Below are positions 10,877-21,499 of a DNA stretch of 64,000 bases, in pieces. How positions within the stretch are numbered: position 1 is the first letter of the stretch; each line of letters starts with the position of its first letter. Position numbers and translations under genes: made by a program. The notes beneath the pieces were generated by a model. The model was not told where the DNA came from. It ran no database searches and worked only from the letters and a program-made list of their open reading frames with translations. Origin of the DNA: Tupaia tana (lineage: Eukaryota; Chordata; Mammalia; Scandentia; Tupaiidae); assembly GCA_026018925.1 (NCBI GenBank), contig JAKSZU010000008.1:7802415-7866414 (forward strand), written 5' to 3'.

Positions 10877-11640
10877 CATGTCACTGAAGTGGGGGAGCTG
10901 GGATGATCAGGCCCACAACCCATACTGGTTCTTGCCCAACACTCATGAAGAACTGGAAACTCGTACAAATGGAGAGGATAGCAAGCAAAGTTTATTAGGG
11001 GAGGGAAAAGATGCTTCCAACATCTTCCACGTGTCCCACGTGGGTTGCTGACTTGGGGCTCTCATCAGGGGTTTCCATCTAGCAGTCCACGCAAGGACCG
11101 GCTTTCTGATAAGGAAGTGGACTTCAAAAATATCTCACAGCTGTCTATAAAGTCAGCATTCTTTGTTCCCTTTTTAAGCTCATAATTAGGATGCTTTATT
11201 TCTTAAGTTTTCTGTAGGGCTAATTGACCTTTAGGATCTGCATTGTTTTTAAGGTATTATTTTATTTAATTTTATTTATTTATTTATTCATTTGTTTATT
11301 TCAATTTACCAGAGAGGGACACAGAGAGGGTAAGAGAGAGCGAGTGAGTGACCATGCCACCTGCTGGCCCCAGGATCTGCATTCTTTTAACCTTACCATT
11401 GGTGCTGCAGACTGTACTCACTGCGGTAAGCTGTGTTCTGCGCAAGCAGTTTTTTGTGTAAGTAAGCTGTGAACACACAGTGATCAAATAACCAATTTCT
11501 AGCGAGCGCAGTGAACGGTCTCCATTAAAAGCCTGACCAGAGTGACTCCACCTTGACCAGAGCCGGCCCCTTCCCCCGAGCCTATGCCCCAACTGTGTGT
11601 GGGGCCTATCTCCCACCTCACCGCCAGAGGGCCTACATCA
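10877..11640. mobile_element. LTR-like segment B, with a SINE inside
   Basis: It shares the order of blocks with 6845-7480: GAAGAACTGGAAACTCGT, GGAGAGGATAGCAAGCAAAG, CACTGCGGTAAGCTGTGT, and the end CCCAACTGTGTGTGGGGCCT. A SINE at 11250-11371 splits it, with GGATCTGCATT duplicated. Family and orientation remain open. Confidence 0.5.
11250..11371 (-). mobile_element. short-form SINE, internally deleted, in LTR-like B
   Basis: The tail TTTATTTATTTATTCATTTG and CCAGAGAGGGACACAGAG lead to CCACCTGCTGGCCCC. The middle of the head is missing. The duplication GGATCTGCATT flanks it. Confidence 0.8.
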
Positions 11641-11802
11641 TTTTCTCATCTGTCATCCAACAGACTTATTGTCCTCTTTCGTGTCTTCCTTCAGTTTTAT
11701 AAAAGATTTGCTCTCTTGGCTTCTGCTTTTCTTGTAGCTATCGTCTCCATGGTTTCTTATATTCCAGGCTATTTCCTTACTCAAAATACTTGCATGCTTA
11801 TT

Positions 11803-12052
11803 TATTTGGTTTTGCTATAAGGCACATGAGCTTGCCAGAGAGGAAACAGATACAGAGGGTGAGAACGTGAGAAATCACCCCACAGTGGGGATGGACAGGC
11901 AGCAATCCCTTCTCCTCCATTCACCTTTTGGGATTTGGGGCACACATGCACATGCACCTGGCATGAGTTTCAAGCCACTGGGTCCCTGACTGGAACCACA
12001 GTCAGTCGTGTGGGAATCCAGTGCCTTAACCACCATGCCACTTGCTGGCTCC
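11803..12052 (-). mobile_element. old-type tRNA SINE
   Basis: GGTTTTGCTATAAGGCACAT at the start and CACTTGCTGGCTCC at the head end, with a complete body. Confidence 0.85.
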
Positions 12053-12289
12053 ACATTTTTATTTTTAAAAACATCTAAGCTACAAGGTATTTATTTTCTG
12101 AATACTACCATACTCAAATAAACAGAGAAAAAAATAAATTTATATACTTGCTAAGTTTGAAATTACCTGGAAATGGGTCATAGACTGTTCTCCACAACTA
12201 AAAAGAAAGACTGCTATGCACTGTGCTTCTTAAATAACAGACTTAAAGAAAGATTTCATCTGCATCTATTTTATCAACTCTTAATTTCA

Positions 12290-12380
12290 TTTATTATTAT
12301 CATTTTTTATTTGCTACAGGGCACATACATCACCAGAGAGAGACAGAGAGTAAGAGGAAAAATGAGAAAGCAAACCACCA
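12290..12380 (-). mobile_element. partial tRNA SINE (3' part)
   Basis: Only the 3' end on the minus strand is present: TTTGCTACAGGGCACATACA through GAGAAAGCAAACCACCA. A full SINE follows at 12409. Confidence 0.6.
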
Positions 12381-12408
12381 GAAAAAAAGGTAAAAAATCA
12401 CATATCTC

Positions 12409-12679
12409 TTTTTTTTTTTTTTTTTTGAGAGAGATTTTTGCTACAGGGCGTGTGTGCTTGCTGGAGAGACAGAAAAGTAAGAATCACCCCCACACACACA
12501 CACACACCCCAGCCGGGATGACCACATCACAATCCCTTCTCCTCCATTCTTCTCTCAGGATTTTGGGCACACAGACACATGCACCCAGCATGAGTTTTAA
12601 GCTGCTGGGTTCAGGACTCGAACTGCAGTTGTCTACATGAAAGTCCAGCAATTTAACCACTACGTAATCTGCTGGTCCC
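12409..12679 (-). mobile_element. tRNA SINE with a CA-repeat in the body
   Basis: A T run, GATTTTTGCTACAGGGCGTG and the head end CTGCTGGTCCCA are all present. The usual C-run has become CCCCCACACACACACACACA. Confidence 0.9.
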
Positions 12680-13127
12680 ATGTATCCCATTTTCTAAACT
12701 TACCATAAACCAACAATAATGAAGACAATGTGATACAGGTGTCAAGACAGTCATATCGATGAAGAGAGTCCCAAAATAATATATGTCTCTTGTCAACTGA
12801 TTTTTGACAAGGGTGCCAAGATAATTCAATGAGGAAAGAATAGTCTTTTCAACAAATGATACTGGGATAACTTCACAGCCACATGCAAAAGAACAAAGTT
12901 GGACCCTTACCTCACACCATATAAAAAAGTTAAAATGGGCGAAAGATCCAAACTAACAGCTAAACCCATATTAGAGAAAACATAGCAGAAAATCTGCATA
13001 ACCTTAGTTTTCACAAAGGATTCTTTAGAATAACACCAAAAGCACAAAGAACCAAAGAAAAAATAAATTGGACTTGATCAAAATTTTAAAACCTATGTGC
13101 CTCACAGAGCATTATCAAGAAAGGGAA

Positions 13128-13362
13128 GGACCAGCAGTTAGCATAATGGCTATGTCGCTGGACTCCCACGTCGTCGACCGTGGTTCAAGTCCTAGACCCG
13201 GTGGCTTAAACTCACGCCAGGTGCGTGTGTGTGCATGCCCAAGATACTGAGAGGAGAATGGAGGAGAAGGTATTGCGGCATGACCATCCCCCCTGGGGGC
13301 TGATTTCTCGCTTTCTGTCTCTCTTTCTCTCTCTGTCTCTCTGGCGAGTGCACACGCCCTAT

Positions 13363-13403
<41 letters not shown>

Positions 13404-13416
13404 AAAAAAAAAAAAA
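13128..13416 (+). mobile_element. young-type tRNA SINE in L1
   Basis: Head GGACCAGCAGTTAGCATAAT and a very long A tail. GAAAGGGA is duplicated, splitting the L1 copy. Confidence 0.93.
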
Positions 13417-13807
13417 TGAAAGGGAGACGACCATCCAGAAAATGGAACAAAATATTTGCAAGTCATATATATGATCAGAGAGCTATACCTAGAATACATT
13501 AAAAAACCAATACAACTAAGTAATAAAAAGACAATCCAATTTAAAAATGAACCAAGGATCTGAATAGCATTTCTCCAAAGAAGATAAACAAATAGTCAAT
13601 AAGCCTATGAAAAAATGTTTGACAAATCATTAACTATCAAGAAACATACACAGAAACCAAAATGACATACTACTGCACGCCCACTAAGATGGCTAGAATA
13701 AAAGGTCAGATTATAACAAGGGAAAGCAAGCAGGTGGAGAAACCAGAACTCTCATTCACTACTCGAGGACATATAAAATTGTGCATGCCCTTTAGAAAAC
13801 AGTCTGG

Positions 13808-14098
13808 GGGACCAACAGTTAGCATAATGGCTATGTCGCTGGATTCCCATGTAGCCGACCGCGGTTTGAGTCCTGGACCTGGTGGCTTAAAACTCATGTC
13901 GGGCGCGTGTGCGTGCGTGCCCAAGATCCCAAGAGGAGAATGGAGGAGAAGGGATTGTGGCATGGCCATACCCCCTGGGGGGTGATTTCTCGCTTTCTGT
14001 CTCTCTGTCTGTCTCTGTCTGTCTGGCGAGTGCATGTGCCCTATAGCAAAAACCTCTAAAAAAAAAAAAAAAGATTAAAAAAAAAAGAAATAAAAAAA
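13808..14098 (+). mobile_element. young-type tRNA SINE in L1
   Basis: Head GGACCAACAGTTAGCATAAT; AGAAAACAGTCTGG is duplicated perfectly at 13794 and 14099. Confidence 0.95.
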
Positions 14099-14195
14099 AG
14101 AAAACAGTCTGGTTCCTCAAACAGTTAAACATAAAGTTACCCTAGGACACTTCTAGATAACCACCCAAGCAAGAGAAATAAAACCCATGTCCAAG

Positions 14196-14437
14196 ACTCA
14201 ACCTGTGGCATGGTGATGAAGGCAGGTGGATGCCACATGGCTGACTTCATGGTTTGAGTCTGGATCTGGTAGCTTGAGAAACACACCAGGTGCACGTGTG
14301 TGCATGCCCCGAGTCCCAACACAACCAAGAAGGAGGGACTACAGCTTGACTATGGCCCATGGAAGGTGTTTTCTCACTTCCCTCCTGTCTCTCTCTCAGG
14401 CAAGCGCACATACCCTCTGGCAAATTAAAAAAAAAAA
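14196..14437 (+). mobile_element. old-type tRNA SINE in L1
   Basis: A diverged head (GTGGCATGGTGATGAAGGCA) and an ACACCAGGTGCACGTGTGTG body, ending CTCTGGCAAATTAAAA. GTCCAA repeats on both sides. Confidence 0.8.
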
Positions 14438-14654
14438 GTGTCCAATAACAACTAGTACAGTAACCATGATTTGGCAGCATTATTCATAATAACCAAAAGG
14501 TATAAATTACTCAAATGTCCATGAATCAATGAGTAAAGAAATAAAATGTGATCTTATCTACACAACAGAATATTATTCAACCATATAATAAAGTACTGAT
14601 AAATGTTACTGGAGGAATAAACCTGGAACACATTACGGTAAACAAAAGAAGCCA

Positions 14655-14662
14655 GACACACA

Positions 14663-14722
<60 letters not shown>
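14655..14722. repeat. (AC)n(AG)n microsatellite
   Basis: About 13 AC units are followed by about 21 AG units, inside L1 3' sequence. Confidence 0.97.
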
Positions 14723-14726
<4 letters not shown>

Positions 14727-15019
14727 TACATGGCTTCATTTATATTCCCAATTCTATAACAGGAAAATCCATGGAGAGAGAAAGTAGGTTAGTGATTGCT
14801 TAAGGCTGGCTGGGTGGACTGATGGATAGAAAGGTTAACAGCTAAAGTATACAGGACTTCCTCCTGAAGTGAAAAATGTTCTAAAACTGTGTTGATTGCA
14901 CACACCTGGGAATATACCAACCACTGAGCTGTATACTTTAAATAGATTAATTGTATAGTATGTGAATTATAGCACACTAAAAAAGAAAGATACTTGCACA
15001 TATTTGGTCATCATAACTT

Positions 15020-15620
15020 ATTATAAAAAAAGGTAAACCTGCAGAGCCCTGGAGGAAAGGTTATTTTTAATAAATGGTGTTAGTTCCATTAGATATCCAT
15101 GTAAGAAAAAGAATGAATTTTTACCCCTACTTTATAAACCTTACCCCCAAATCAATTCCAGATGGACTATAAATCTAAATGTAAGAAGTTAAACAATAAA
15201 ACTTCTAGAAAATAACAGAAAGTGATCTTTGAGACCCTGGCAGGTAAAAACATCCTAACCATGACATACTAGCCATACAAGGAAAGATTAATAAATTGAG
15301 TAACATTAAAATTAAGAGCTTCTATTCATCAAGACACTATTAAAGAACAAAATGGCATGCAACAAGCTGGGACAAAACAGCTGCAATGAATATATACACA
15401 CGTGACAAAGAACTCCTATTCAGAAAACAAACAGAACAATAAAATGGAAAAGAAAAACAGGATGACCTAACAGGCACTTCTCCAAGATGCTCAAATGGCC
15501 AAGGCCATATGAAAAGGTATCCAACCACATTAATCAGCAAGAAAATACGCATTAAAACCATACAATACCTAAAATTTAAAGAGTGACAAAAGCAAGAGTT
15601 GGTAAGGATTTGGAGTAACA
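15020..15620 (+). mobile_element. L1 ORF2 fragment
   Basis: A second degenerate piece of the L1 ORF2 3' region, covering part of the stretch already seen at 12690-13800 (for example ATTCATCAAGACACTATTAA and the block around CACTTCTCCAAGATG). It is therefore an independent insertion. All frames are closed. Confidence 0.7.
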
Positions 15621-15640
15621 GGTATTAAGAGTATAAAATG

Positions 15641-15895
15641 GGGGCCAGCTATATGGGACATTCATAATAGATTGCTCAAGAGAAACTGGATTCCACATGG
15701 CAACCACAGTTCAGATCCCCAGCCCAGTGAGCCTGACACACAGGCACGCACGTGAGTACGCACGATCCCATGGGCTCAGGCTAGAGGAAAGGGATCGCAG
15801 TGTCCAGACCTGGGGACGGTGCCCCTCCGCCCTCCCTCCCTCCGTCTGTCTCTGTGCATGGTCGCACTCTATCATGAAGAAAGACGAAATGAAAG
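15641..15895 (+). mobile_element. old SINE, third architecture or strongly diverged
   Basis: A GGGGCCAGCTATATGGGACA head leads to a CACAGTTCAGATCCCCAG B-box relic, a GGCTAGAGGAAAGGGATCGC body and a CTCCCTCCGTCTGTCTCTG tract. Confidence 0.6.
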
Positions 15896-15920
15896 GGTGT
15901 AAAGTGAAATAACAACTTAC

Positions 15921-16046
15921 TTCAAAAGTTCGTAATTCTTCTCATTTAACCTCACAGCATTCTCTCTCCAGAATTTCTCAGACTTGTGCACAGGGCTCCA
16001 TTCCAGCCTTCCAGATTTAAGTTCTGAACTGTATTCATCGAATGAG
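15921..16046 (-). CDS. ATP6V1H: ATP6V1H exon, residues ~350-392
   Basis: This 126-nt exon completes a split Ser codon, encodes 41 residues from [20 protein letters not shown] to [10 protein letters not shown], and leaves two bases of a Lys codon. The motif [16 protein letters not shown] is highly characteristic of subunit H and starts its C-terminal domain, which contacts other V1 subunits. The acceptor is TCTTCACAG and the donor GTAAGT. In the transcript it is preceded by about 490 nt of intron and then by the 39-bp minisatellite at 16531-17115. Confidence 0.97.
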
Positions 16047-16530
16047 CTGTGAAGATTTTTAAAGAATTCAGAGTTTATAAGAATCTTAGAGTTCTCCAAA
16101 ATAAAGCAAAATAAAACATCTTCATGATGACTTAATTACAGACTGACCATCCTTTGTACATTAAGAAACTACCACTAAAAAAAGTTTAAGCAGTTTAAAG
16201 AACCTCCAACAAATCCTGTAAATTTTTTTCAAGATACTAAGGTCCAACAATGCTGTCAAAACTGCATGTCTGCATGAGATATAAAGTGAGCTTTGAAATC
16301 CTTACTCAAAAATGAAAGCACTCAGTGAACCATAGGAGCACCTGTCAGAACTGGTTCGTTCTACATTTTACTATTACTATTTTAATTTATATACAATAGT
16401 TGGTACTCATTTATGAGACAGAGTGTGGTTTCTCAAAACATGTTCACATTGTATACTGGCCAACTTGGGGTAACGAACATATCCAGCAGCTGAACCACGT
16501 ATGTTACTTTGTGTGTGCCCCTTCCGAATC
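16047..16530. other. intron between the minisatellite and the 15921 exon
   Basis: On the transcript strand this holds the branch-point region and polypyrimidine tract of the 16046 acceptor. Otherwise it is unassigned. Confidence 0.6.
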
Positions 16531-17115
16531 CACTCTCCTAACTGTGGGAGTACACACTGCACCGTCATCCGCTCTCCTAACTGTGGGGGTACACACCGCA
16601 CCGTCATCCGCTCTCCTAACTGTGGGAGTACACACCGCACCGTCATCTGCTCTCCTAACTGTGGGGGTACACACCGCACCCTCATCCACTCTCCTAACTG
16701 TGGAAGTACACACCACACCCTCATCCGCTCTCCTAACTGTGGGAGCACACACCGCACCCTCATCCGCTCTCCTAACTGTGGGAGTACACACCGCACCGTC
16801 ATCCGCTCTTCTAACTGTGGGAGCACACACCGCACCGTCATCCGCTCTCCTAACTGTGGGGGTACACACCGCACCGTCATCCGCTCTCCTAACTGTGGGA
16901 GCACACACCGCACCCTCATGCGCTCTCCTAACTGTGGGGGCACACACCGCACCGTCATCCGCTCTCCTAACTGTGGGGGTACACACCGCACCGTCATCCG
17001 CTCTCCTAACTGTGGGGGTACACACCGCACCGTCATCCGCTCTCCTAACTGTGGGAGTACACACCGCACCCTCGTCCGCTCTCCTAACTGTGGGAGCACA
17101 CACCGCACCCTCACG
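16531..17115. repeat. 39-bp minisatellite, 15 copies
   Basis: Fifteen head-to-tail units of exactly 39 bp run without indels, followed by a decaying partial unit. The core is CTCTCCTAACTGTGGGGGTA followed by CACACCGCACCSTCATCCG. Units differ by a few substitutions (GTACAC or GCACAC, CCGTC or CCCTC). Because 39 is a multiple of 3 and no unit has a stop in several frames, long open frames appear on both strands: about 250-298 codons on plus and 235-247 on minus. They are repeats of 13 residues and begin in unique DNA. On the minus (transcript) strand each unit contains a splice-acceptor-like ACCCCCACAG. Confidence 0.98.
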
Positions 17116-17270
17116 CGCTGTCCTCACCCTGGCACAGGCTCTCCCGCTCGTCCCCTCACCCCTCGCTCCTCTACCTCCGATCCAGCCCTCTCCCTCCCCT
17201 TCCCAGCCCTGCATCACTGCTCCACCTCCTCTCCTGGGCAATTCCATCTCTAGCTTCCCCTGCGGCTGGA
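17116..17270. other. pyrimidine-rich strand downstream of the minisatellite
   Basis: The plus strand is strongly C/T-rich directly after the last 39-bp unit and is unlike the surrounding A/T-rich intron. On the transcript strand this is a purine-rich block. No family was recognised. Confidence 0.6.
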
Positions 17271-17889
17271 GACCATACAGTGTGTGTCTCTCATGACCAG
17301 ATTTATTTCACTTGCGTGATTGTCTACAGGTTTGTCTCGATCAAAAATTTCTACCATGACATGTGAAATACTGCATTCACCAGACCACTCACTGGATTAG
17401 TGAACACGCATGTAAAGGCACAGTATTTAACAGAAAATGAAACTGTGTCTTCTAATACTATCACACTATAAATACCATAAGCCATGATAAGACATCGCAA
17501 AAACAAAATCACAAGCACCAGCATAATATTTCACAGCCTGACTACCAGCATGGCACATTTATTGGCCGAATTACTCCATTAGAAATTAATTAAAATGTAA
17601 AACTTTGTATATATAACAGCTACAATGTACTTTAATGAAAAAACCTTTCACTTTGTATAGAGTAACTTAATTATTCAACGCTTTACAATACGGAAGTTTC
17701 TAACGTGGCTAGCCAGCAGATAAGCAGTGTCAGTACATGTTTGGACCTTCCTGTACTGATTAAAAACACTTACAGCCATTTAAATGCTGACTGGTAATTC
17801 AACGTAACCAGGACGTACTGAGTGTAGGTTGGTCAGAGTATCCCCTTTGTATAATACAGGAATTTCCTTGAATGTAGGACCAGTGAGTA
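17271..17889. other. intron, no recognised feature
   Basis: Unique A/T-rich sequence. Confidence 0.6.
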
Positions 17890-18112
17890 TAGGAGTAAAC
17901 TAGTGGCACAGCTGCAGTGGCAGAGGTAATAGGGCACTGCGGCATGACTGGAGCCTATAGGAAGGCCCAGGGTTCGGATCCCAGGTCAACTTGAACACAC
18001 TGGTGCATCCTGGTGGGGAGAGGATCAAAGTATGGTGGGCCCTGTGGAGGGTCCCTGTCTGTGCGTATGTCTGCCTCTCTCTAGAAGAGAGAAAACCTAA
18101 GTAAAATAGTAT
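17890..18112 (+). mobile_element. old SINE, third architecture
   Basis: CTAGTGGCACAGCTGCAGTG head-like sequence, GGGTTCGGATCCCAGG B-box relic and a CCTCTCTCTAGAAGAGAGAA end. Confidence 0.6.
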
Positions 18113-18299
18113 TTTTAACATTCATGTCTTAAACATATAACAATAAAAACAAGACAAACCTCATTTAGCTGCACCCATCACTCTATGAGCTTTATGTACA
18201 TAACAATGTCTTTCGAATTAGCAAATTCAAGTTGAAAATTGATAAGTAATAGTATTTGGCTAAGATAAATTAAATCATTTAGAAAACTAACCATTATTA

Positions 18300-19095
18300 A
18301 TCTTTAAAGACAAAAGCAGGCCTTGAAGAAAAGACAAGAACATTCTCAGATAAACAAAACCTGAGAGAATTTACCAACACCAGACCAGATCTCCAAGAAG
18401 TTCTGCAGGGAGTGCTATACCAAGAAAATTAAATACAGACACACAGAAATAAGAGTTCAAAAACTAAGAAAATGGCCAACTTAAGCATAGGGACAAGTCT
18501 GGAGTTGAATATTATATCCCAGAATTTAATCGGGAAAATCGAACCACAGCAGAAAATCAAGTACATGAGATTGAATTGGTGAAGTATAATTTTATGACTT
18601 TGGACTAAAACATTGCTGATTTTCTTGTAGACTTTGTTATCTGGGTGTAAGGATTTGTGTCCTGTCTTGAGATATGAATAGGTTCAAGTACCCACCATTT
18701 GAACAGAATCCTCACCTGTTTCCTGGCTTTAAGTTTTAAGCAAAGTTTCCTTAGCATTTCTTTGATTTAAGTTAAAACTGGTTTTCTTAATAGTATCAAG
18801 TGAGCTTGTTATTAAAAGTAGTTAGATTATTTAAGAAATTGTGTGATCAATACAATGTGGGAGGGAAAGGAATGGAAGACAACTGCAGATACCAGGGATA
18901 GTGTGAGAAGAGGGTGGGAAAGGACAGAGGGTCAGACATAGGGGTTAAAAAATTCTAGAAAGTAGAAATGGAAAATTTTTGATAATAACATACATGATTA
19001 AGTCACTATGCAGTATATTCTGGATGGGAAATCACATTTTGTATACTGTGACGATGCTTAGGGAATGAATGTAAATCAAGTTAAAAAAAGAAAAG
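18300..19095 (+). mobile_element. HAL1-like element, 5' truncated
   Basis: It begins within the end of the ORF1 region (GACAAGAACATTCTCAGATA) and continues through the same 3' UTR as the element at 26270-28255, ending in a TTAAAAAAAG tail. It is diverged from the longer copy by scattered substitutions and indels. No coding capacity remains. Confidence 0.7.
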
Positions 19096-19129
19096 GTTCA
19101 GAAAAAAACAACTAAAACTTTTTCTTGAA

Positions 19130-19610
19130 ATTTAAAAAAATGCATTAAAAATATCTATTCGATGACTGCAATAAGATATATAGCCCCAGCTAGGTGCTAC
19201 TTTATAGGATGTTCATTCTATTCACTGAGGCTTATGCCTAAATTTGGGCTTGTGTTCATGGAAATGTATATATCAGCTGTGCTTGCTATGAAAACATTTA
19301 GATTAATTAAGATCTTTAGTGACTAGATAAAATGTGGAGGGAAAACAGTATAGAAAGCAAACATAGATACCAGAGACAGTGTGGGAGGAGAGTGGGAGAT
19401 GGCAGAGGGTAAGAGATAGGGAATCAAGGATGGGGGAAAAAAAAGCAAAACATACAAGAAATGAAAAATTACTTGTTGACAATAACACGTACGTTGATGT
19501 GCTTGATTGAGCCAATATACAGTGTACTCTGGATGGAAAATCTCATTTTGAATGCTGTAATGATGTACAGTGAATGAATGCAAATAAATCAATTTAAATT
19601 AAAAAAAGAC
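19130..19610 (+). mobile_element. HAL1-like element, 3' UTR only
   Basis: This second, shorter copy of the HAL1 3' end lies directly after the first, in the same orientation. It shares the GGATGGAAAATCTCATTTTG block and the closing GAATGAATGCAAATAAATCA. It may be an independent truncated insertion. Confidence 0.65.
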
Positions 19611-20067
19611 AAAAACAGGCCTTAAATGATTAGTACAGAAGAACTTAACATTCTAAAAAATAACTATAATAGAATTTGTAACTACAAAGCTTATTGCCTA
19701 TTATAGTACAATAAATGTATCCTTATTTGAAAATAAAAAATGACAAAAATCATTTGCCTGCCTACACAAAACTCCATTACAAACAACTGATAGAGATAAC
19801 ACCTCCTATCTCTGTGAAATCTTCTGAACCTTGGAATTAGGTCTACTTTCTGAGCTGCTAGAACTTCATAAGAAATCCTGCAAGGTTCACGTTTTTCCTA
19901 CTATTTAGCAAAGGAAAACAGTCTTGGAAAAAAATGAAGAATTTTGTGCATGCTACACAAAGAGAAAGTAGTGGAATAACTCAAATCAAATTCAGCCTGG
20001 CTCTCAAACCCTAGTCCATCTATGGAGAAAGGTTTATTCCTACAAAATGGCTTTTTTAAAAATATAT
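19611..20067. other. intron, no recognised feature
   Basis: A/T-rich, nothing identified. Confidence 0.6.
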
Positions 20068-20281
20068 CAAGAGCCAGGTGGTGGCACAGTGGTACCACAA
20101 CTCAAGCCACATGGGGAAGGTCATGGGTGGACATCCCAAAGACTCCCTGAGCACCTGGGCATGTACACATGTGCCAGTGATGTGAGCGGGCTGAGACAGG
20201 GTGTACACGGCAGCATGAAGACCCTGCTGAAGGTCCTTTTCGCTTTCCCTCTTCATCCTTTCCTCCCTTCCTACTTCCCCT

Positions 20282-20312
<31 letters not shown>

Positions 20313-20345
20313 GTCTCTCTCGGAAGAAATAAATAATTTAATTTT
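20068..20345 (+). mobile_element. old SINE, third architecture, with a (CT)n tail
   Basis: GAGCCAGGTGGTGGCACAGT head, GACTCCCTGAGCACCTGGGC body block and a CT-rich tail ending GAAGAAATAAATAATTTA. It shares the CTCCCTGAGCA block with 45805. Confidence 0.65.
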
Positions 20346-20380
20346 TTTTAAATGTCAACAGTTTAAAAACAAAGAATATG

Positions 20381-20618
20381 GGTCCAGCAGGTGGTATGGA
20401 GGTCAAGGCGCTGAACATCCACATGGCCAACTGCAATTCAGGTCCAGGACCCAGTGGATTGAAAATCAAGCTGGGAGCATGCCCAAAATTCTGAGAAGAG
20501 GATGGAGGAAAAGGGACTACGATGTGGCCATCCCCTCCCCATGGGGGGTGAGTCTGACTTTCCCACTCTCTGTCTGTCTCTAGACAGCAAGCTCATGTGT
20601 ACTATAGTTAAAACCTAA
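20381..20618 (+). mobile_element. old-type tRNA SINE
   Basis: Head GGTCCAGCAGGTGGTATGGA, a shortened middle and the body end ATGGGGGGTGAGTCTGACTT. An AC repeat follows. Confidence 0.85.
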
Positions 20619-20627
20619 AAATAAAAT

Positions 20628-20628
<1 letters not shown>

Positions 20629-20669
<41 letters not shown>
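20629..20669. repeat. (AC)n microsatellite
   Basis: About 20 AC units follow the A-rich tail of the preceding SINE, a common origin for such repeats. Confidence 0.97.
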
Positions 20670-20672
<3 letters not shown>

Positions 20673-21320
20673 TGGCAAAGAGCATCAAGATATTACTGAA
20701 CAGAAAAGACCCAGCATATGTGAACCCTGTGGAAGGTGGGGTGGGAGGCAGGCAGGGAGAGAGCGGCTAGGAGGCCTTTCAGGTGCAAACACAAGAAACC
20801 AGAGGGAAACAGGACTTGGCAGGGAGGGTAGTGGATGTGGAGTGGGGTCCTTCCACACTCTACAAGGGTTTTGGCCTCAATTGTGTATACGTTATTTAAA
20901 AGTTTTGAATATAAAAAAATAAAAATAAAATTGAGTGAATAGAATCCCCCCTCCAAAAAAAGAAAAAAAGAAAAACACTCTCTCCACATATGGGCAAACC
21001 TCCTTTGCAAGTTAACAAACTACCACTGCTGTTTAAGAAGACCTCCAAGGAGTCCCAGGGTGAGGCCAACATCCTGAGGGAAGGCAGCTCTGATTTTAGA
21101 CAACAGAAAACGAGGGAAATATTCTGAGTAAGAACAAGTAACACGCAGCTCTGACCAACTGTTGCCCAGGAAGGCTGATGTCTTCATCAAAGACTGAACA
21201 CGTTCTAGAGAAATCCCGACTCACGCACAGGCCGAAACACATTCCGATCGTCTCACAGTGCTACGCGTGCGAAACCAAGCCCAGCGGACCCGGATGAGAG
21301 GAGGAAAGAGGACGCCACAC
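20670..21320. other. intron downstream (transcript sense) of the 21321 exon
   Basis: Unassigned apart from the donor at its right end. The short open frames lack recognisable content. Confidence 0.55.
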
Positions 21321-21499
21321 CTGAGGTCCTGCACGCTCTCGCCCAGCTTCTCCAGCAGGAACTTGATGTCCTCGCTGATGTCCTCGTCGTCGTACTTCTG
21401 CTGCTCCAGGTTCTCCAGCTGCTTCAGCACTTTGCACTGGATCATGGCCAGCGCGTACTCCTGGCGGGTTTCCCTTTCAGTCGATTTTTCTAAAAAGTT
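21321..21499 (-). CDS. ATP6V1H: ATP6V1H exon, residues ~291-350
   Basis: This 179-nt exon encodes 59 codons plus two bases of the next, starting NFLEKSTERETRQEYALAMI and ending with KLGESVQDL. It includes an acidic stretch (QQKYDDEDISEDIKF). The region covers the end of the N-terminal domain and the start of the link to the C-terminal domain of subunit H. The acceptor is CTAACCCAG behind a pyrimidine-rich stretch. The donor reads CAG/GTGTGG, weaker than the other donors here. Phase fits both neighbours: the previous exon ends on a complete Arg codon, and the split Ser codon is completed at 16046. Confidence 0.97.

Larger units (their letters stand above)
12682..14990 (+). mobile_element. old L1 fragment (end of ORF2 plus 3' UTR) split by three SINEs
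   Basis: L1 ORF2-like sequence on the plus strand starts near 12690, with reverse-transcriptase C-terminal region relics such as GGGATAACTTCACAGCCACA. It continues at 13417-13806, 14113-14195 and 14438-14990. The SINEs at 13128, 13808 and 14196 interrupt it, each with matching flanking duplications. The reading frame is destroyed. An AC/AG microsatellite sits inside at 14655-14722. Confidence 0.8.

Noticed and set aside
7480..10877. Provirus interior between the two LTR-like segments
   Set aside because: Only SINEs, a MITE, an L1 relic and unique sequence were found, with no retroviral gene blocks.
16531..17115. CRISPR-like array
   Set aside because: The units are directly adjacent with no unique spacers, and the context is a mammalian intron.
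16400..17296. Open frames of 298, 250, 247 and 235 codons over the minisatellite
   Set aside because: They are a by-product of a 39-bp period without stops, occur in four frames on both strands, begin in unique DNA and have no homologous content.
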